Assembly: GCA_023410535.1 (NCBI GenBank)
Contig: JAEYPR010000019.1
Span: 124,001-188,000 of the forward strand
Length of the DNA stretch: 64,000 nt
Reading direction: 5' to 3'
From: Bacillota bacterium
Lineage (GTDB): Bacteria; Bacillota; UBA4882; UBA8346
Shown piece after piece: positions 8,450-17,028 of this stretch (positions are counted from its first letter, which is position 1; every line of letters begins with the position of its first letter). A program made the translations under genes and the position numbers. The notes beneath the pieces were generated by a model. That model was not told the origin of the DNA. It did not search any database and saw only the letters and a list, made by a program, of their open reading frames with translations.

Positions 8450-8460
8450 TTGATCTCGCG

Positions 8461-8508
8461 CAAAAGAGCTGTTGCCGAATGAACTTGCGGTTCATTCGGC
8501 AACAGCTC
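8461..8508 (-). terminator. Terminator of cooS with a 19-bp stem
   Basis: A perfect 19-bp inverted repeat (8466-8484 with 8490-8508) encloses a five-base loop. Read on the minus strand it lies about 60 bases after the cooS stop and is followed by TTTT, so it is a strong terminator for cooS. Confidence 0.8.
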
Positions 8509-8568
8509 CTTAACAAACTTTCGCCCCAACTGTTCCAAACAGCGGCGCTGCCGCGCGTCGGGTCGTTA

Positions 8569-10719
8569 TTAATGAACCGTGCTCGGAACCCGTGCTTCCA
8601 ATCCCAACTCTTTCCGCTTCCGCTCGATATGATCGACATAAATCTGCACGGTCTTATCAGCGCTGGTCTCAACCGTCAACTTGCCCAGTCCCAAGGTTTC
8701 GGTGGTTTCCGTTAACGTTTGGACCACCACCTCGCTACCGGTCACCGACGGCACCGGCGCCACATGGACCAGCCAACCCAAGGCAATGGCCGTACAGGCA
8801 TCGGCCACCGCTTTTTGTTCCAGATACTCCGGCGCCCCGATCACTAACGGCAATTTGTTGGTATCGACCCCCAGCGCGTCGGCGATTTCAGCCGCAGTTT
8901 GCGTCATTTTACCAATATCGACGCAAGCGCCGTAACTTAAGACCGGCGGGATGCCCAAGGCTCGGCAAACCTCTTGTAAGCCCGGACCGCATTCGGCCGC
9001 GGCTTGCGGGTTGGTCAAACCGGTATACTCCATCACCGAGGAGGTGCAACCACCGGACAGGATCAGGATGTCTTTTTCAATCAGTCCTTTGGCAATCCGG
9101 AAAATATTACTGCCGCCCTGGCCGTAGCGGGCGGTGGTACAACCGACGATCGTGGCGATGCCGCGAATCTTGCCGGCGGCGATCGCGTCGATCAGCGGTT
9201 TCCAGGAACCGCCCAACGCTTCCCGGACCGACTCCGTACTAAAACCGACCATACAACCTTCGGATATCTGCGGCGGGATATAGACTTCCCGGTTTTCCGC
9301 TTTCCGCTTGGCAAACGCGGCGACGGCCATCTCCAGCACTTTGGCGGCTTGGTCCTTCATCGCTTCGGGAATAAACTCGACCGTTTCCGTGCCGGGCAGC
9401 TTAATCACTTCATGGGTGCTGACCATGGTCGTCCCAAAACGTTTAGCGTATAACGGCAAGGTCGGAATGGTGCAATTATAATCGAACATAAAGAGGTCGA
9501 CCGCGCCGGTTGCCAAGAGATATTCCTCCGAAAGCCATTCGCCTTCTTGGCCGGCATAAGCGGACATGGCGCCGGTATCCCGGTAATTTAACAGTTGTTG
9601 GCCTTCGCAAACATGACCAAGTACTTGCAAACCGTTGGCTCCGGCTTTTTTGGCTTTATCCTGCCATTCGGGAGTTGAAGCGAGTTCTACCACCAGCTGG
9701 GCTAATAACGGCATATGACCGTTGGTGATAATATTAACCTGATCTTTTTGCAACAGGCCCATATTTTGTCGGGCCGTCCGGATTTTCTGAGTTCCCATCA
9801 GGATTTCCTGCAAAATATCCAGTGCGAACAGTCCCTGAAATTCATTGGCGACCCCCAACCGGACCGCGGTCAATAAAAAGTCAACCGGATCGGCGGATAA
9901 ATTGGTCATACACTTGGTCTGCGCCAAGGCGACTTCGCTAAACCCGCCGCCCGGGAATAATTTCAGTTTGCGCCACAATTCTTGACGCAACGGCGGCGCA
10001 AACGCTTTCACCATCGCTGACTCTTCCCAATAGGGCCGACCCATGTCGGCGATCACCCAATCGGCGAAACGGACGGCGACCTGATTGACATCCTCATGAC
10101 TGTTCAGCCCGGCCATTTCGGCATATTTCAACAGTTTCTCCCGGTCCCTGATCGTAAGTCCGCTGGCCGGGTTTTGCGCCGCCGCTTTCAACGTCCGGGC
10201 CGCTTGTTGCGCATGAAAAATATTGGCCGAGGTGCCAATGGTCACATGACGGTAGACGAAATTCCGAGCTACCATTACATGGGCGTCCACGCCGCAATTC
10301 CCGCGCGGCGCCTTCGGGCTGATCCGGCAAGGACCATTGGCGCAGAGCTGGCAGGATAAACCGGAGGAACAAAAGTTGCAACGGATCTTCTCTTGTTGTT
10401 CAAAACGGTCGAAAACATTAGTCAGCCCCTGAGCGTGGACCTGTTGGTACATTTCGCGCATTGCCGGATCCACAATGACATTCAGCGGGAAACCTTCCTT
10501 CCCTTGATCATGGGTTTTGATATGCTCCCGTTGCCACCGGTGAACTTCGGGCATTGTCGCCGGGGACTTTTCGATATCGTAATACTTTCGCTTGTTGTGA
10601 TGGACATCAAAATGGGCGTCCGGGTGATTCGACCCGCTGGCATCCCCTTTATTTACGACCGATTCAACATTACCGTCGCTTGTAGGATCAGTGCTTTTGA
10701 TTAAAGTATCGTTTTCCAT
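8569..10719 (-). CDS. cooS: Anaerobic Ni-Fe carbon monoxide dehydrogenase, catalytic subunit
   Basis: This enzyme oxidises CO to CO2 and passes electrons to ferredoxin. All six expected C-cluster ligands are visible: H335, C371, C416, C527, C558 and C599. The B-cluster cysteines are C123, C126, C131 and C142. The D-cluster cysteines are C114 and C117, a C-x2-C spacing; the first residue of the usual Cys-Cys pair is Ser122. As I recall, C-x2-C marks a [2Fe-2S] D-cluster as in Desulfovibrio vulgaris CODH. At 716 residues it is longer than the usual 630 or so, with a polar N-terminal extension of about 70 residues. It is monocistronic, with no cooC or cooF beside it. It could feed electrons to the membrane hydrogenase encoded at 48.5-58.5 kb. 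Confidence 0.95.
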   Translation of the reverse strand: MENDTLIKSTDPTSDGNVESVVNKGDASGSNHPDAHFDVHHNKRKYYDIEKSPATMPEVHRWQREHIKTHDQGKEGFPLNVIVDPAMREMYQQVHAQGLTNVFDRFEQQEKIRCNFCSSGLSCQLCANGPCRISPKAPRGNCGVDAHVMVARNFVYRHVTIGTSANIFHAQQAARTLKAAAQNPASGLTIRDREKLLKYAEMAGLNSHEDVNQVAVRFADWVIADMGRPYWEESAMVKAFAPPLRQELWRKLKLFPGGGFSEVALAQTKCMTNLSADPVDFLLTAVRLGVANEFQGLFALDILQEILMGTQKIRTARQNMGLLQKDQVNIITNGHMPLLAQLVVELASTPEWQDKAKKAGANGLQVLGHVCEGQQLLNYRDTGAMSAYAGQEGEWLSEEYLLATGAVDLFMFDYNCTIPTLPLYAKRFGTTMVSTHEVIKLPGTETVEFIPEAMKDQAAKVLEMAVAAFAKRKAENREVYIPPQISEGCMVGFSTESVREALGGSWKPLIDAIAAGKIRGIATIVGCTTARYGQGGSNIFRIAKGLIEKDILILSGGCTSSVMEYTGLTNPQAAAECGPGLQEVCRALGIPPVLSYGACVDIGKMTQTAAEIADALGVDTNKLPLVIGAPEYLEQKAVADACTAIALGWLVHVAPVPSVTGSEVVVQTLTETTETLGLGKLTVETSADKTVQIYVDHIERKRKELGLEARVPSTVH

Positions 10720-10805
10720 CCTTTTCGCTTACCCTCCTTCGTTATCTGAGGTTAGTTTTAAGTTTTTCGCTGTTTTTTATGTTTGAAAGATTGGAAGCAA
10801 AAAGA

Positions 10806-10835
10806 AAAACAAGCCGCAGAAACTGGGCTTGTTTT
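10806..10835 (-). terminator. Terminator at the end of the arginine operon
   Basis: AAAACAAGCC and GGCTTGTTTT form a 10-bp stem with a ten-base loop, followed on the minus strand by a T-rich tract. It lies about 40 bases after the argG stop codon and ahead of cooS. Confidence 0.75.
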
Positions 10836-10875
10836 CTAATAACCGGTTGATTGTACTATTGCGCTGTTGGAAATG

Positions 10876-12087
10876 TTACTTCTTCAAGCTTTGATTCAAG
10901 GACGCTTGCACTTTCAACGGCAATCCGAACAGATTGATAAACCCTTCGGCGTCTTTTTGATTGTAAACTTCATCGGCGCCAAAAGTAGCCAGTTTCTCTT
11001 GGTAAAGGGAAAAAGGCGATTTCCGGCCGACCGTTTGCACTGAACCTTTGAACAGCTTCAATTTGACCGATCCGCTAACCCGTTCCTGGGTTTGGTCGAT
11101 GAAGACATCCATCGCCTGCCGTAACGGGGTAAACCATTGGCCGTTATAGACCAGCTCGGCATAACGTCCCGCCATCATCTGTTTATAATGAAGGGTGTCC
11201 CGATCCAAGGTAATAGTCTCCAAGGCGTGGTGCGCCTCATAAAGAATGGTGCCGCCCGGAGTCTCGTAGACGCCCCGCGATTTCATGCCCACCAAACGGT
11301 TTTCGACAATATCGATCCGGCCGACGCCGTGCCGCCCGCCAATCTCATTCAGTTTAAAAATCAACGCCACCGGATCGTAGCCTTGGCCGTTGATCGCCAC
11401 CGGGACGCCCTTTTCAAAATCAATCGTGACGATTTCCGCTTGATCGGGGGCTTTTTCCGGCGCAGTGGTCAAGATAAACATCTCTTCGGTGTATTCGTGC
11501 CAGGGATCCTCGAGAACTCCCCCCTCGTAGCTGATGTGCCAAAGATTGCGGTCCATCGAATACGGTTTCGCCTTGGAAACCGGTACCGGAATGCCGCGTT
11601 GCTCGGCGTAATCAATCTCTTCATCCCGGGATTTGATATCCCATTCCCGCCAAGGGGCGATGATCTTCAAATCGGGTTTTAAAGCTTTGAAGGTCAACTC
11701 AAACCGGACTTGATCGTTGCCTTTGCCGGTCGCGCCATGCGCCACCGCGTCGGCGCCTTCCTTGATGGCGATCTCCACTTGCCGTTTGGCGATCACCGGT
11801 CGGGCGATCGACGTTCCCATCAAGTACTTGCCTTCATAGATCGCGCCCGACTTCAACATCGGAAAAACGAAATCCTTGACGAACTCTTGCTTTAAGTCCT
11901 CAATATAAATCTTGCTGGCCCCGGTCTTGATCGCCTTCTCGTTTAACGGTTCAAGTTCTTCCTCTTGACCCACATCCGCGGCATAAGCAATCACTTCGCA
12001 GCCGTAATTCTCTTTCAACCAGGGAATAATGATCGACGTATCCAAACCGCCCGAATATGCTAAAACGACTTTATTCAGTTTACCCAC
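10876..12087 (-). CDS. argG: Argininosuccinate synthase
   Basis: The enzyme joins citrulline and aspartate with ATP to make argininosuccinate, the penultimate arginine step. The P-loop AYSGGLDTS is near residues 8-16. The GTG at 12087 is chosen because GAGGAGG lies eight or nine bases upstream; a longer frame to 12117 would place that ribosome site inside the gene. The product is 403 residues, the normal length. It is the last gene of argC-J-B-D-G; argF and argH are not in the window. Confidence 0.96.
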   Translation of the reverse strand: MGKLNKVVLAYSGGLDTSIIIPWLKENYGCEVIAYAADVGQEEELEPLNEKAIKTGASKIYIEDLKQEFVKDFVFPMLKSGAIYEGKYLMGTSIARPVIAKRQVEIAIKEGADAVAHGATGKGNDQVRFELTFKALKPDLKIIAPWREWDIKSRDEEIDYAEQRGIPVPVSKAKPYSMDRNLWHISYEGGVLEDPWHEYTEEMFILTTAPEKAPDQAEIVTIDFEKGVPVAINGQGYDPVALIFKLNEIGGRHGVGRIDIVENRLVGMKSRGVYETPGGTILYEAHHALETITLDRDTLHYKQMMAGRYAELVYNGQWFTPLRQAMDVFIDQTQERVSGSVKLKLFKGSVQTVGRKSPFSLYQEKLATFGADEVYNQKDAEGFINLFGLPLKVQASLNQSLKK

Positions 12088-12132
12088 TGTTGTTTCCTCC
12101 TCATCGTATCGTATCAAAGCATGATATTTCGC

Positions 12133-13317
12133 TTATGACGCCTGAATAACCTGCTTCAAAATAGCCAATCCTTCGTCAAGATCGTTTTGGCTGATGTTCA
12201 GCGCCGGTAAAATCCGGATCGCCGTCTCCGTGACCGCGTTGACGATCAGTCCCGCTTCCAGGCACTGCAACATCACCGGTTTGCTGGGTATGTTCAGATC
12301 CAAAGCCAACATCATCCCCAAGCCCCGGCCCTCTTTAACCTGCGGCAATTCTTTGCGCCAGCTCTCCCAGGTATCTTTAACGTATTGGCCTTTGCGAACG
12401 ACTTCCGCAAAAAGTCCCGGTTCTTGCAACAACTTCAAGACGGCCAGCCCCGCCGCAAAGGCCATGGCGCCGCCGCCGATCGTCGTGCTGTGGTCGCCCG
12501 GCTCAAACAAGTTGGCTTTTTTATTGACCAGCAAGGCGCCGCACGGAATCCCGCCGCCCAACATCTTGGCGATAGTTATCACATCGGGTTGGAAGCCGAA
12601 GTGTTCATAAGCGAAGCACTTCCCGGTCCGGCCAAATCCGGTCTGCACCTCGTCGACCATAAACAGGATCTGCCGTTCTTGGCAGAATTCAGACAAACCC
12701 CGGATAAACTCGGGATCGGCCGGTACCACGCCGCCCTCGCCCTGGACCAATTCGACCAACACAGCGCAGGTTTGGTCACCGATCGCCGCTTGCCACGACG
12801 CCAGATTATTCATCTCCGCATAAGCGAAACCCGGAACTACCGGCTGAAAATAAGCCTGATACTTCGGCTGGCCCGTCGCCGATAACGCGCCGAAGGTCCG
12901 GCCGTGAAAGGACTCCAGCGCGGTAACGATCTGATACTTGCCGTTTAAATGGGTTTTGCCGTATTTCCGGGCTAATTTCAACGCCGCTTCATTGGCCTCC
13001 GCGCCGCTGTTGCTGAAGAAAACCTGATCATACCCGGTGAGTTTGGTCAACGCGTCGGCCAATAAAATCTGTTCCTCCAGATAAAAATAGTTGGAGACAT
13101 GGGTAAGTTTCGTCGCTTGACGAATCAACGCTTCGGTAATCGCGGGATGATTGTGGCCGAAGTTATGAACGGAAATCCCGGTTAACAGATCGATATATTC
13201 CTTGCCGTCGGCATCCCAAAGCCGCGATCCGGCCCCCTTGGAAAAGACCAGCGGCAACCGCCCGACATTCCGCATGATCGACTGCTGTCCAAGCGCGACA
13301 TATTCTTGGGTATTCAT
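12133..13317 (-). CDS. argD: Acetylornithine aminotransferase
   Basis: This PLP-dependent class III aminotransferase converts N-acetylglutamate semialdehyde to N-acetylornithine. Visible motifs are the SGAEANEAALK cofactor region and the TIAKMLGGG segment with the Schiff-base lysine. The ATG at 13317 has AGG eight bases upstream; a GTG nine bases earlier is less well placed. The product is 394 residues, normal for ArgD. It follows argB by 15 bases. Confidence 0.95.
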   Translation of the reverse strand: MNTQEYVALGQQSIMRNVGRLPLVFSKGAGSRLWDADGKEYIDLLTGISVHNFGHNHPAITEALIRQATKLTHVSNYFYLEEQILLADALTKLTGYDQVFFSNSGAEANEAALKLARKYGKTHLNGKYQIVTALESFHGRTFGALSATGQPKYQAYFQPVVPGFAYAEMNNLASWQAAIGDQTCAVLVELVQGEGGVVPADPEFIRGLSEFCQERQILFMVDEVQTGFGRTGKCFAYEHFGFQPDVITIAKMLGGGIPCGALLVNKKANLFEPGDHSTTIGGGAMAFAAGLAVLKLLQEPGLFAEVVRKGQYVKDTWESWRKELPQVKEGRGLGMMLALDLNIPSKPVMLQCLEAGLIVNAVTETAIRILPALNISQNDLDEGLAILKQVIQAS

Positions 13318-13332
13318 TCCCAACACCTACTT

Positions 13333-14217
13333 TCAGGGGACAACCATGGTCCCGATTCCTTGATCCGTTAGGATCTCCAGCAACATCGAATGTAACAGGC
13401 GGCCATCAATAATATGAGTCCGGTTGACGCCGTGCTGAAGCGCGGTGATACAAGCCTGCACCTTCGGGATCATTCCGCCTTCGATGGTCCCGCTATTGAT
13501 CATCTGATAAGCCCGCTCGATCCGCAACGCGGAGATTAACGATGATTTATCTTGATAATCCTCAAAAATGCCCTCGACGTCGGTGAGCATAATCAACTTC
13601 TCCGCTTGCAACGCCGCCGCCAATTCCCCGGCGGCCGTATCGGCGTTAATATTGTAACTGACCCCGTCTTCCCCGACCCCGATTGAGGAGACGACCGGGA
13701 TATAATTTTCCGCCAACAACTGTTTGATGATGGTGGTGTCGATCGCGGTAACCTCGCCGACGAAACCGATGTCGGGAATCTCGCCCGCAAATCCTTCCGG
13801 CATGGTCGGTTGAGTTTTCTGCGCCGTGATGAGCTTGGCATCCTGGCCCGACAGCCCGACCGCTTTACCCCCGGTTAAGTTTAACTTGGCGACTATCTCT
13901 TTATTGAGTTTTCCGACCAGGACCATCTGGACGATCTCCATCGTTTCGGCGTCGGTAACCCGCAGTCCTTGCACAAATTGAGCTTTCTTGCCGACCCGGT
14001 TCAACATATTGGTGATCTCCGGACCGCCGCCATGAATCACCACCGGATTGACCCCCAGAAACTTCAAGAGGACAATATCCTGCATCACGCCTTGTTTCAG
14101 ATCTTCGTTGATCATCGCGTTGCCGCCGTATTTGATCACAAAGGTTTTACCATGAAAGGTCCGGATATAGGGAATCGCCTCAACCAGTACCCCGGCTTTC
14201 GCGATAATTTCATTCAT
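13333..14217 (-). CDS. argB: Acetylglutamate kinase
   Basis: The enzyme phosphorylates N-acetylglutamate. The N-terminal FVIKYGGNAM phosphate-binding loop, the HGGGPEI segment and the NINADTAAGELA region are all present. At 294 residues with an N-terminal helix (MNEIIAKAGVLVEAIPYI) it resembles the hexameric, arginine-inhibited type, so feedback inhibition by arginine is likely but not proven. AAAGGAGG precedes the ATG. Confidence 0.96.
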   Translation of the reverse strand: MNEIIAKAGVLVEAIPYIRTFHGKTFVIKYGGNAMINEDLKQGVMQDIVLLKFLGVNPVVIHGGGPEITNMLNRVGKKAQFVQGLRVTDAETMEIVQMVLVGKLNKEIVAKLNLTGGKAVGLSGQDAKLITAQKTQPTMPEGFAGEIPDIGFVGEVTAIDTTIIKQLLAENYIPVVSSIGVGEDGVSYNINADTAAGELAAALQAEKLIMLTDVEGIFEDYQDKSSLISALRIERAYQMINSGTIEGGMIPKVQACITALQHGVNRTHIIDGRLLHSMLLEILTDQGIGTMVVP

Positions 14218-14265
14218 TGCAACAAACCTCCTTTCATTCCTGATGTATCAATTTCCAAAAATATT

Positions 14266-15465
14266 TCAAGTCCGATAACTGCCGTTGATTTTGACATAAT
14301 CGTAACTCAGATCGCAAGTCCAAATGGCGGCTTCCGCCGCACCGGCTCCCAAATCCACCGTGATCGCCAATTCGTTGGCTTCCAGGATCTTTTTCGCCCG
14401 TTCTTCATCAAAGACCAACCCCATGCCATGCTGGCAGACCAATAAGTCGCCAAGGTAAATCGCGACGGTAGCCGGGTCAAAGATCACGCCCGAATAACCG
14501 GCCGCAGCCAAGATCCGGCCCCAGTTGGCATCTTCACCGAACAACGCCGTCTTGACCAGGCTGGACCGGGCGATCGATTTGCCGATCACTACCGCTTCGG
14601 TTTCGGTTGGAGCGCCAATCACTTTGATCTCCACCAATTTGGTAGCGCCCTCGCCGTCTTTGGCAATCTGACGGGCCAACTCTTTGCATACGGTCGCCAA
14701 TGCCTCTAAAAACAGCTGATAGGCCGGTCCCTCTTCTACAATGGCTGGGTTGGCCGCCTTCCCATTGGCAAAAACCATCAAGCAGTCATTGGTGCTAGTG
14801 TCACCATCGACCGTAATCCGGTTAAACGACAGATCCCCCGCCCGCCGTAACGCTTTTTTCAGCAATTCGGGACCAATGGCGATGTCGGTAGTGACCAAGC
14901 CAAGCATGGTCGCCATATTGGGATGGATCATTCCCGATCCTTTAGCCATGCCGCCCACCCGGATTTTGCGACCGTCCAACGCAAATTCAACCGCCGCCTC
15001 TTTCGGGAACGTGTCGGTGGTCATGATCGCCTGCGCCGCCGCCGCTCCCCCTGCCGAACTCAGAAATTGCGGTTTGGCTTGCAAGGCGGTTTGAATTTTC
15101 ACCACCGGCAACTGAACGCCGATGACTCCGGTGGATGCGACCATCACCGCTTCCGGCGGAATCGCTAAAAACTCCGCCGCCGCTTTAGCCATCGCCTCCG
15201 CCACCTCCATGCCGTCCGGCACGCAGGCATTAGCGTTGCCGCTGTTGATGATGACCGCCTGCGCCTGGTCATGCTGCAATTGTTGCTTGGAAAAAATGAC
15301 CGGAGCGGCCTGTACCACGTTGGTGGTAAAGATACCGGCTGCGACAGCCGGGGCTTCCGAATAAACAATGGCCAGATCCGTTTTGCCGCTTTTCTTAATA
15401 CCGCTGGCCAACCCGCCGGCCCGAAATCCTTGCGCGGCCGTCACGCCGCCGTCAATAATCTGCAT
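14266..15465 (-). CDS. argJ: Bifunctional glutamate N-acetyltransferase / ornithine acetyltransferase
   Basis: The enzyme recycles the acetyl group from N-acetylornithine to glutamate and may also use acetyl-CoA. The segment KGSGMIHPNMATML (175-188) contains the autocleavage site; Thr186 is the nucleophile that becomes the N-terminus of the beta chain. The length of 399 residues is typical. Its presence in the operon shows the cyclic arginine pathway. Whether it also performs the first acetylation cannot be told from sequence. Confidence 0.95.
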   Translation of the reverse strand: MQIIDGGVTAAQGFRAGGLASGIKKSGKTDLAIVYSEAPAVAAGIFTTNVVQAAPVIFSKQQLQHDQAQAVIINSGNANACVPDGMEVAEAMAKAAAEFLAIPPEAVMVASTGVIGVQLPVVKIQTALQAKPQFLSSAGGAAAAQAIMTTDTFPKEAAVEFALDGRKIRVGGMAKGSGMIHPNMATMLGLVTTDIAIGPELLKKALRRAGDLSFNRITVDGDTSTNDCLMVFANGKAANPAIVEEGPAYQLFLEALATVCKELARQIAKDGEGATKLVEIKVIGAPTETEAVVIGKSIARSSLVKTALFGEDANWGRILAAAGYSGVIFDPATVAIYLGDLLVCQHGMGLVFDEERAKKILEANELAITVDLGAGAAEAAIWTCDLSYDYVKINGSYRT

Positions 15466-15536
15466 GATAAACCCTCCTATGGCTCAAACCCTGTATGCCT
15501 ACAGCGGAATTTATTTCACCTTACGCACTTCCCCGC

Positions 15537-16586
15537 TCAAGGGTATAAGGGCCAATGGACCAGCCCCATCGTCTCAGGTAAGTCGCACATGATATTCATA
15601 TTTTGAATCGCCTGTCCGGAAGCGCCTTTGATCATGTTGTCAATGACTGAAACGATGATCAGCTGTTTGGTCCGTGGATCAACCCGAACGGCGATATGAC
15701 AACAATTGGTGCCGACGACCCCTTTTAGCTCCGGTAATAACGGGGCTTTAATAATTTTGATAAACGGTTCGCCTTGGTACGTTTCTTCCAGCAAGGCTTC
15801 TACTTCGGCCCCGCTCACTTCTTTCGTCAAGCCGACATGAATTGTACTGAGGATGCCGCGGGCAATCGGTAGTAGATGCGGCGTGAACGAAACAGCCAAC
15901 TCTTTTCCGGCGAGTTTTGAGAGTTCCTGTTCAATCTCCGGAGTATGCCGGTGATTCACCAGACCGTACGCTTTAAAGTTTCCGAACAACTCCGGAAAAT
16001 GATAAGCAACGTCCGGTTTCCGTCCCGCCCCGGAGACGCCGGATTTTGAATCAATGATGATCTGATCCACATTGATCAGTCCGCTCTTGATCAATGGACA
16101 GAGCGGCAGGATGATGCTGGTGGGATAACAACCCGGATTTCCAATGAGCGCGGCTTCCCGGATTTCTTTGCGGTACAGTTCCGGCAGTCCGTAAACTGCC
16201 AGCTTTGTCAACTCCCGTTGACTATGCTCATGTTTATACCACGTCTGATACACTTGATAATCGCGGAAACGGAAATCCGCTCCCAAGTCGATCACTTTTT
16301 GTTTCTTGGCGATTAGCAACGGCGCAATTTGCATCGCGACCGCATGGGGAACCGCTAAAAACACAATATCGCAGTCCGCTACCGCTTCCGGAGAATCGGA
16401 ACCGCTGAACACCGGACCTTTCCAGCCGACAAAATTAGCAAAAACCTCTTCAAGCCGTTTCCCTTCATGGGTCCGAGAGGTAATCGCGGTGACTTCCACC
16501 TTCGGGTGCTGCGCCAAGATTCGGATTAACTCCCCACCGGTATAACCCGACGCGCCGATAATACCTACCTTAATCATTTGTTCCAT
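15537..16586 (-). CDS. argC: N-acetyl-gamma-glutamyl-phosphate reductase
   Basis: This NADPH-dependent reductase makes N-acetylglutamate semialdehyde. The Rossmann motif GIIGASGYTGGEL starts at residue 8 and the catalytic cysteine is C153 in GNPGCYPTS. The frame is open to 16664, but AGAGG with an eight-base spacer before the ATG at 16586 fixes the start and gives 349 residues. It is the first gene of the arginine operon, with a promoter 46-74 bases upstream. Confidence 0.95.
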   Translation of the reverse strand: MEQMIKVGIIGASGYTGGELIRILAQHPKVEVTAITSRTHEGKRLEEVFANFVGWKGPVFSGSDSPEAVADCDIVFLAVPHAVAMQIAPLLIAKKQKVIDLGADFRFRDYQVYQTWYKHEHSQRELTKLAVYGLPELYRKEIREAALIGNPGCYPTSIILPLCPLIKSGLINVDQIIIDSKSGVSGAGRKPDVAYHFPELFGNFKAYGLVNHRHTPEIEQELSKLAGKELAVSFTPHLLPIARGILSTIHVGLTKEVSGAEVEALLEETYQGEPFIKIIKAPLLPELKGVVGTNCCHIAVRVDPRTKQLIIVSVIDNMIKGASGQAIQNMNIMCDLPETMGLVHWPLYP

Positions 16587-16631
16587 CGATCCAACCTCTT
16601 TTTGGTTCAAATTACCAGACTCTTTTTTATA

Positions 16632-16660
16632 ATTATACATAGATGATGTATAGCATGCAA
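16632..16660 (-). promoter_or_regulatory. Promoter of argCJBDG
   Basis: On the minus strand TTGCAT (16655-16660) and a perfect TATAAT (16632-16637) are separated by 17 bases, 46 bases before the argC ATG. The -10 is part of the palindrome TATAATTATA (16628-16637), a plausible half of an ArgR-type operator. Confidence 0.65.
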
Positions 16661-16715
16661 GCATTATTCACAGTAAAAATATTAAATATTGGTGAACTCC
16701 GAGTCATCCGCTTTT

Positions 16716-16727
16716 GTATAATTATAC
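16716..16727. promoter_or_regulatory. Candidate ArgR-type operator palindrome
   Basis: GTATAATTATAC is a perfect 12-bp palindrome 79 bases upstream of the TATAATTATA at the argC -10. AT-rich palindromes of this kind, in tandem before argC, fit arginine repressor boxes. The match to any published consensus is loose, so the assignment is tentative. Confidence 0.35.
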
Positions 16728-16971
16728 TTGGTCTGGCGCGAAATTTTCTAATGATGGAAATGCCCAATTCGCGCTTCCGCCGTCTAATACCATACTCCGG
16801 CTTAGCACGGACGAGCGTGCCAAAATTAGCGAATTATGCAACTCCCTCAATTATTATATTTGCGAATTAACGCCGTTATTATGTTTCGGGCTGCCAGATT
16901 CGTTCCAATTATTTTCCCCAACCGTCTTCGATTAACCGATGAACCGTTGCCGAAATAATCGATCAAAATAA

Positions 16972-16998
16972 ATCCCCCTCCCAAAACGAGAGGGGGAT
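16972..16998 (-). terminator. Terminator after etfA
   Basis: ATCCCCCTC and GAGGGGGAT form a nine-base-pair stem. On the minus strand it is followed by TTTATTTT, about 30 bases after the etfA stop codon. Confidence 0.85.
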
Positions 16999-17028
16999 GA
17001 ATAATCTTTCAAACAACTGTGAGTATTT

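Larger units (their letters stand above)
16587..16971. other. Intergenic region upstream of argC
   Basis: Apart from the argC promoter and two AT-rich palindromes, I see no gene here. The short open frames on the plus strand have no ribosome site and no family resemblance. One DnaA-box match (TTATTCACA at 16664) is present, which is about the number expected by chance in the whole window. Confidence 0.5.

Noticed and set aside
8246..8508. A chromosomal origin (oriC)
   Set aside because: Although six DnaA boxes are present, dnaA and dnaN are absent, no AT-rich unwinding tract is clear, and genes on the left run rightward and those on the right run leftward, the opposite of an origin.
8092..8715. 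207-residue plus-strand ORF across the DnaA-box array
   Set aside because: Its repeats simply mirror the DNA repeats, it runs into the antisense of cooS, and it has no ribosome site.
16587..16971. T-box or other riboswitch upstream of argC
   Set aside because: No T-box sequence, specifier stem or terminator/antiterminator pair could be found in the argC leader.
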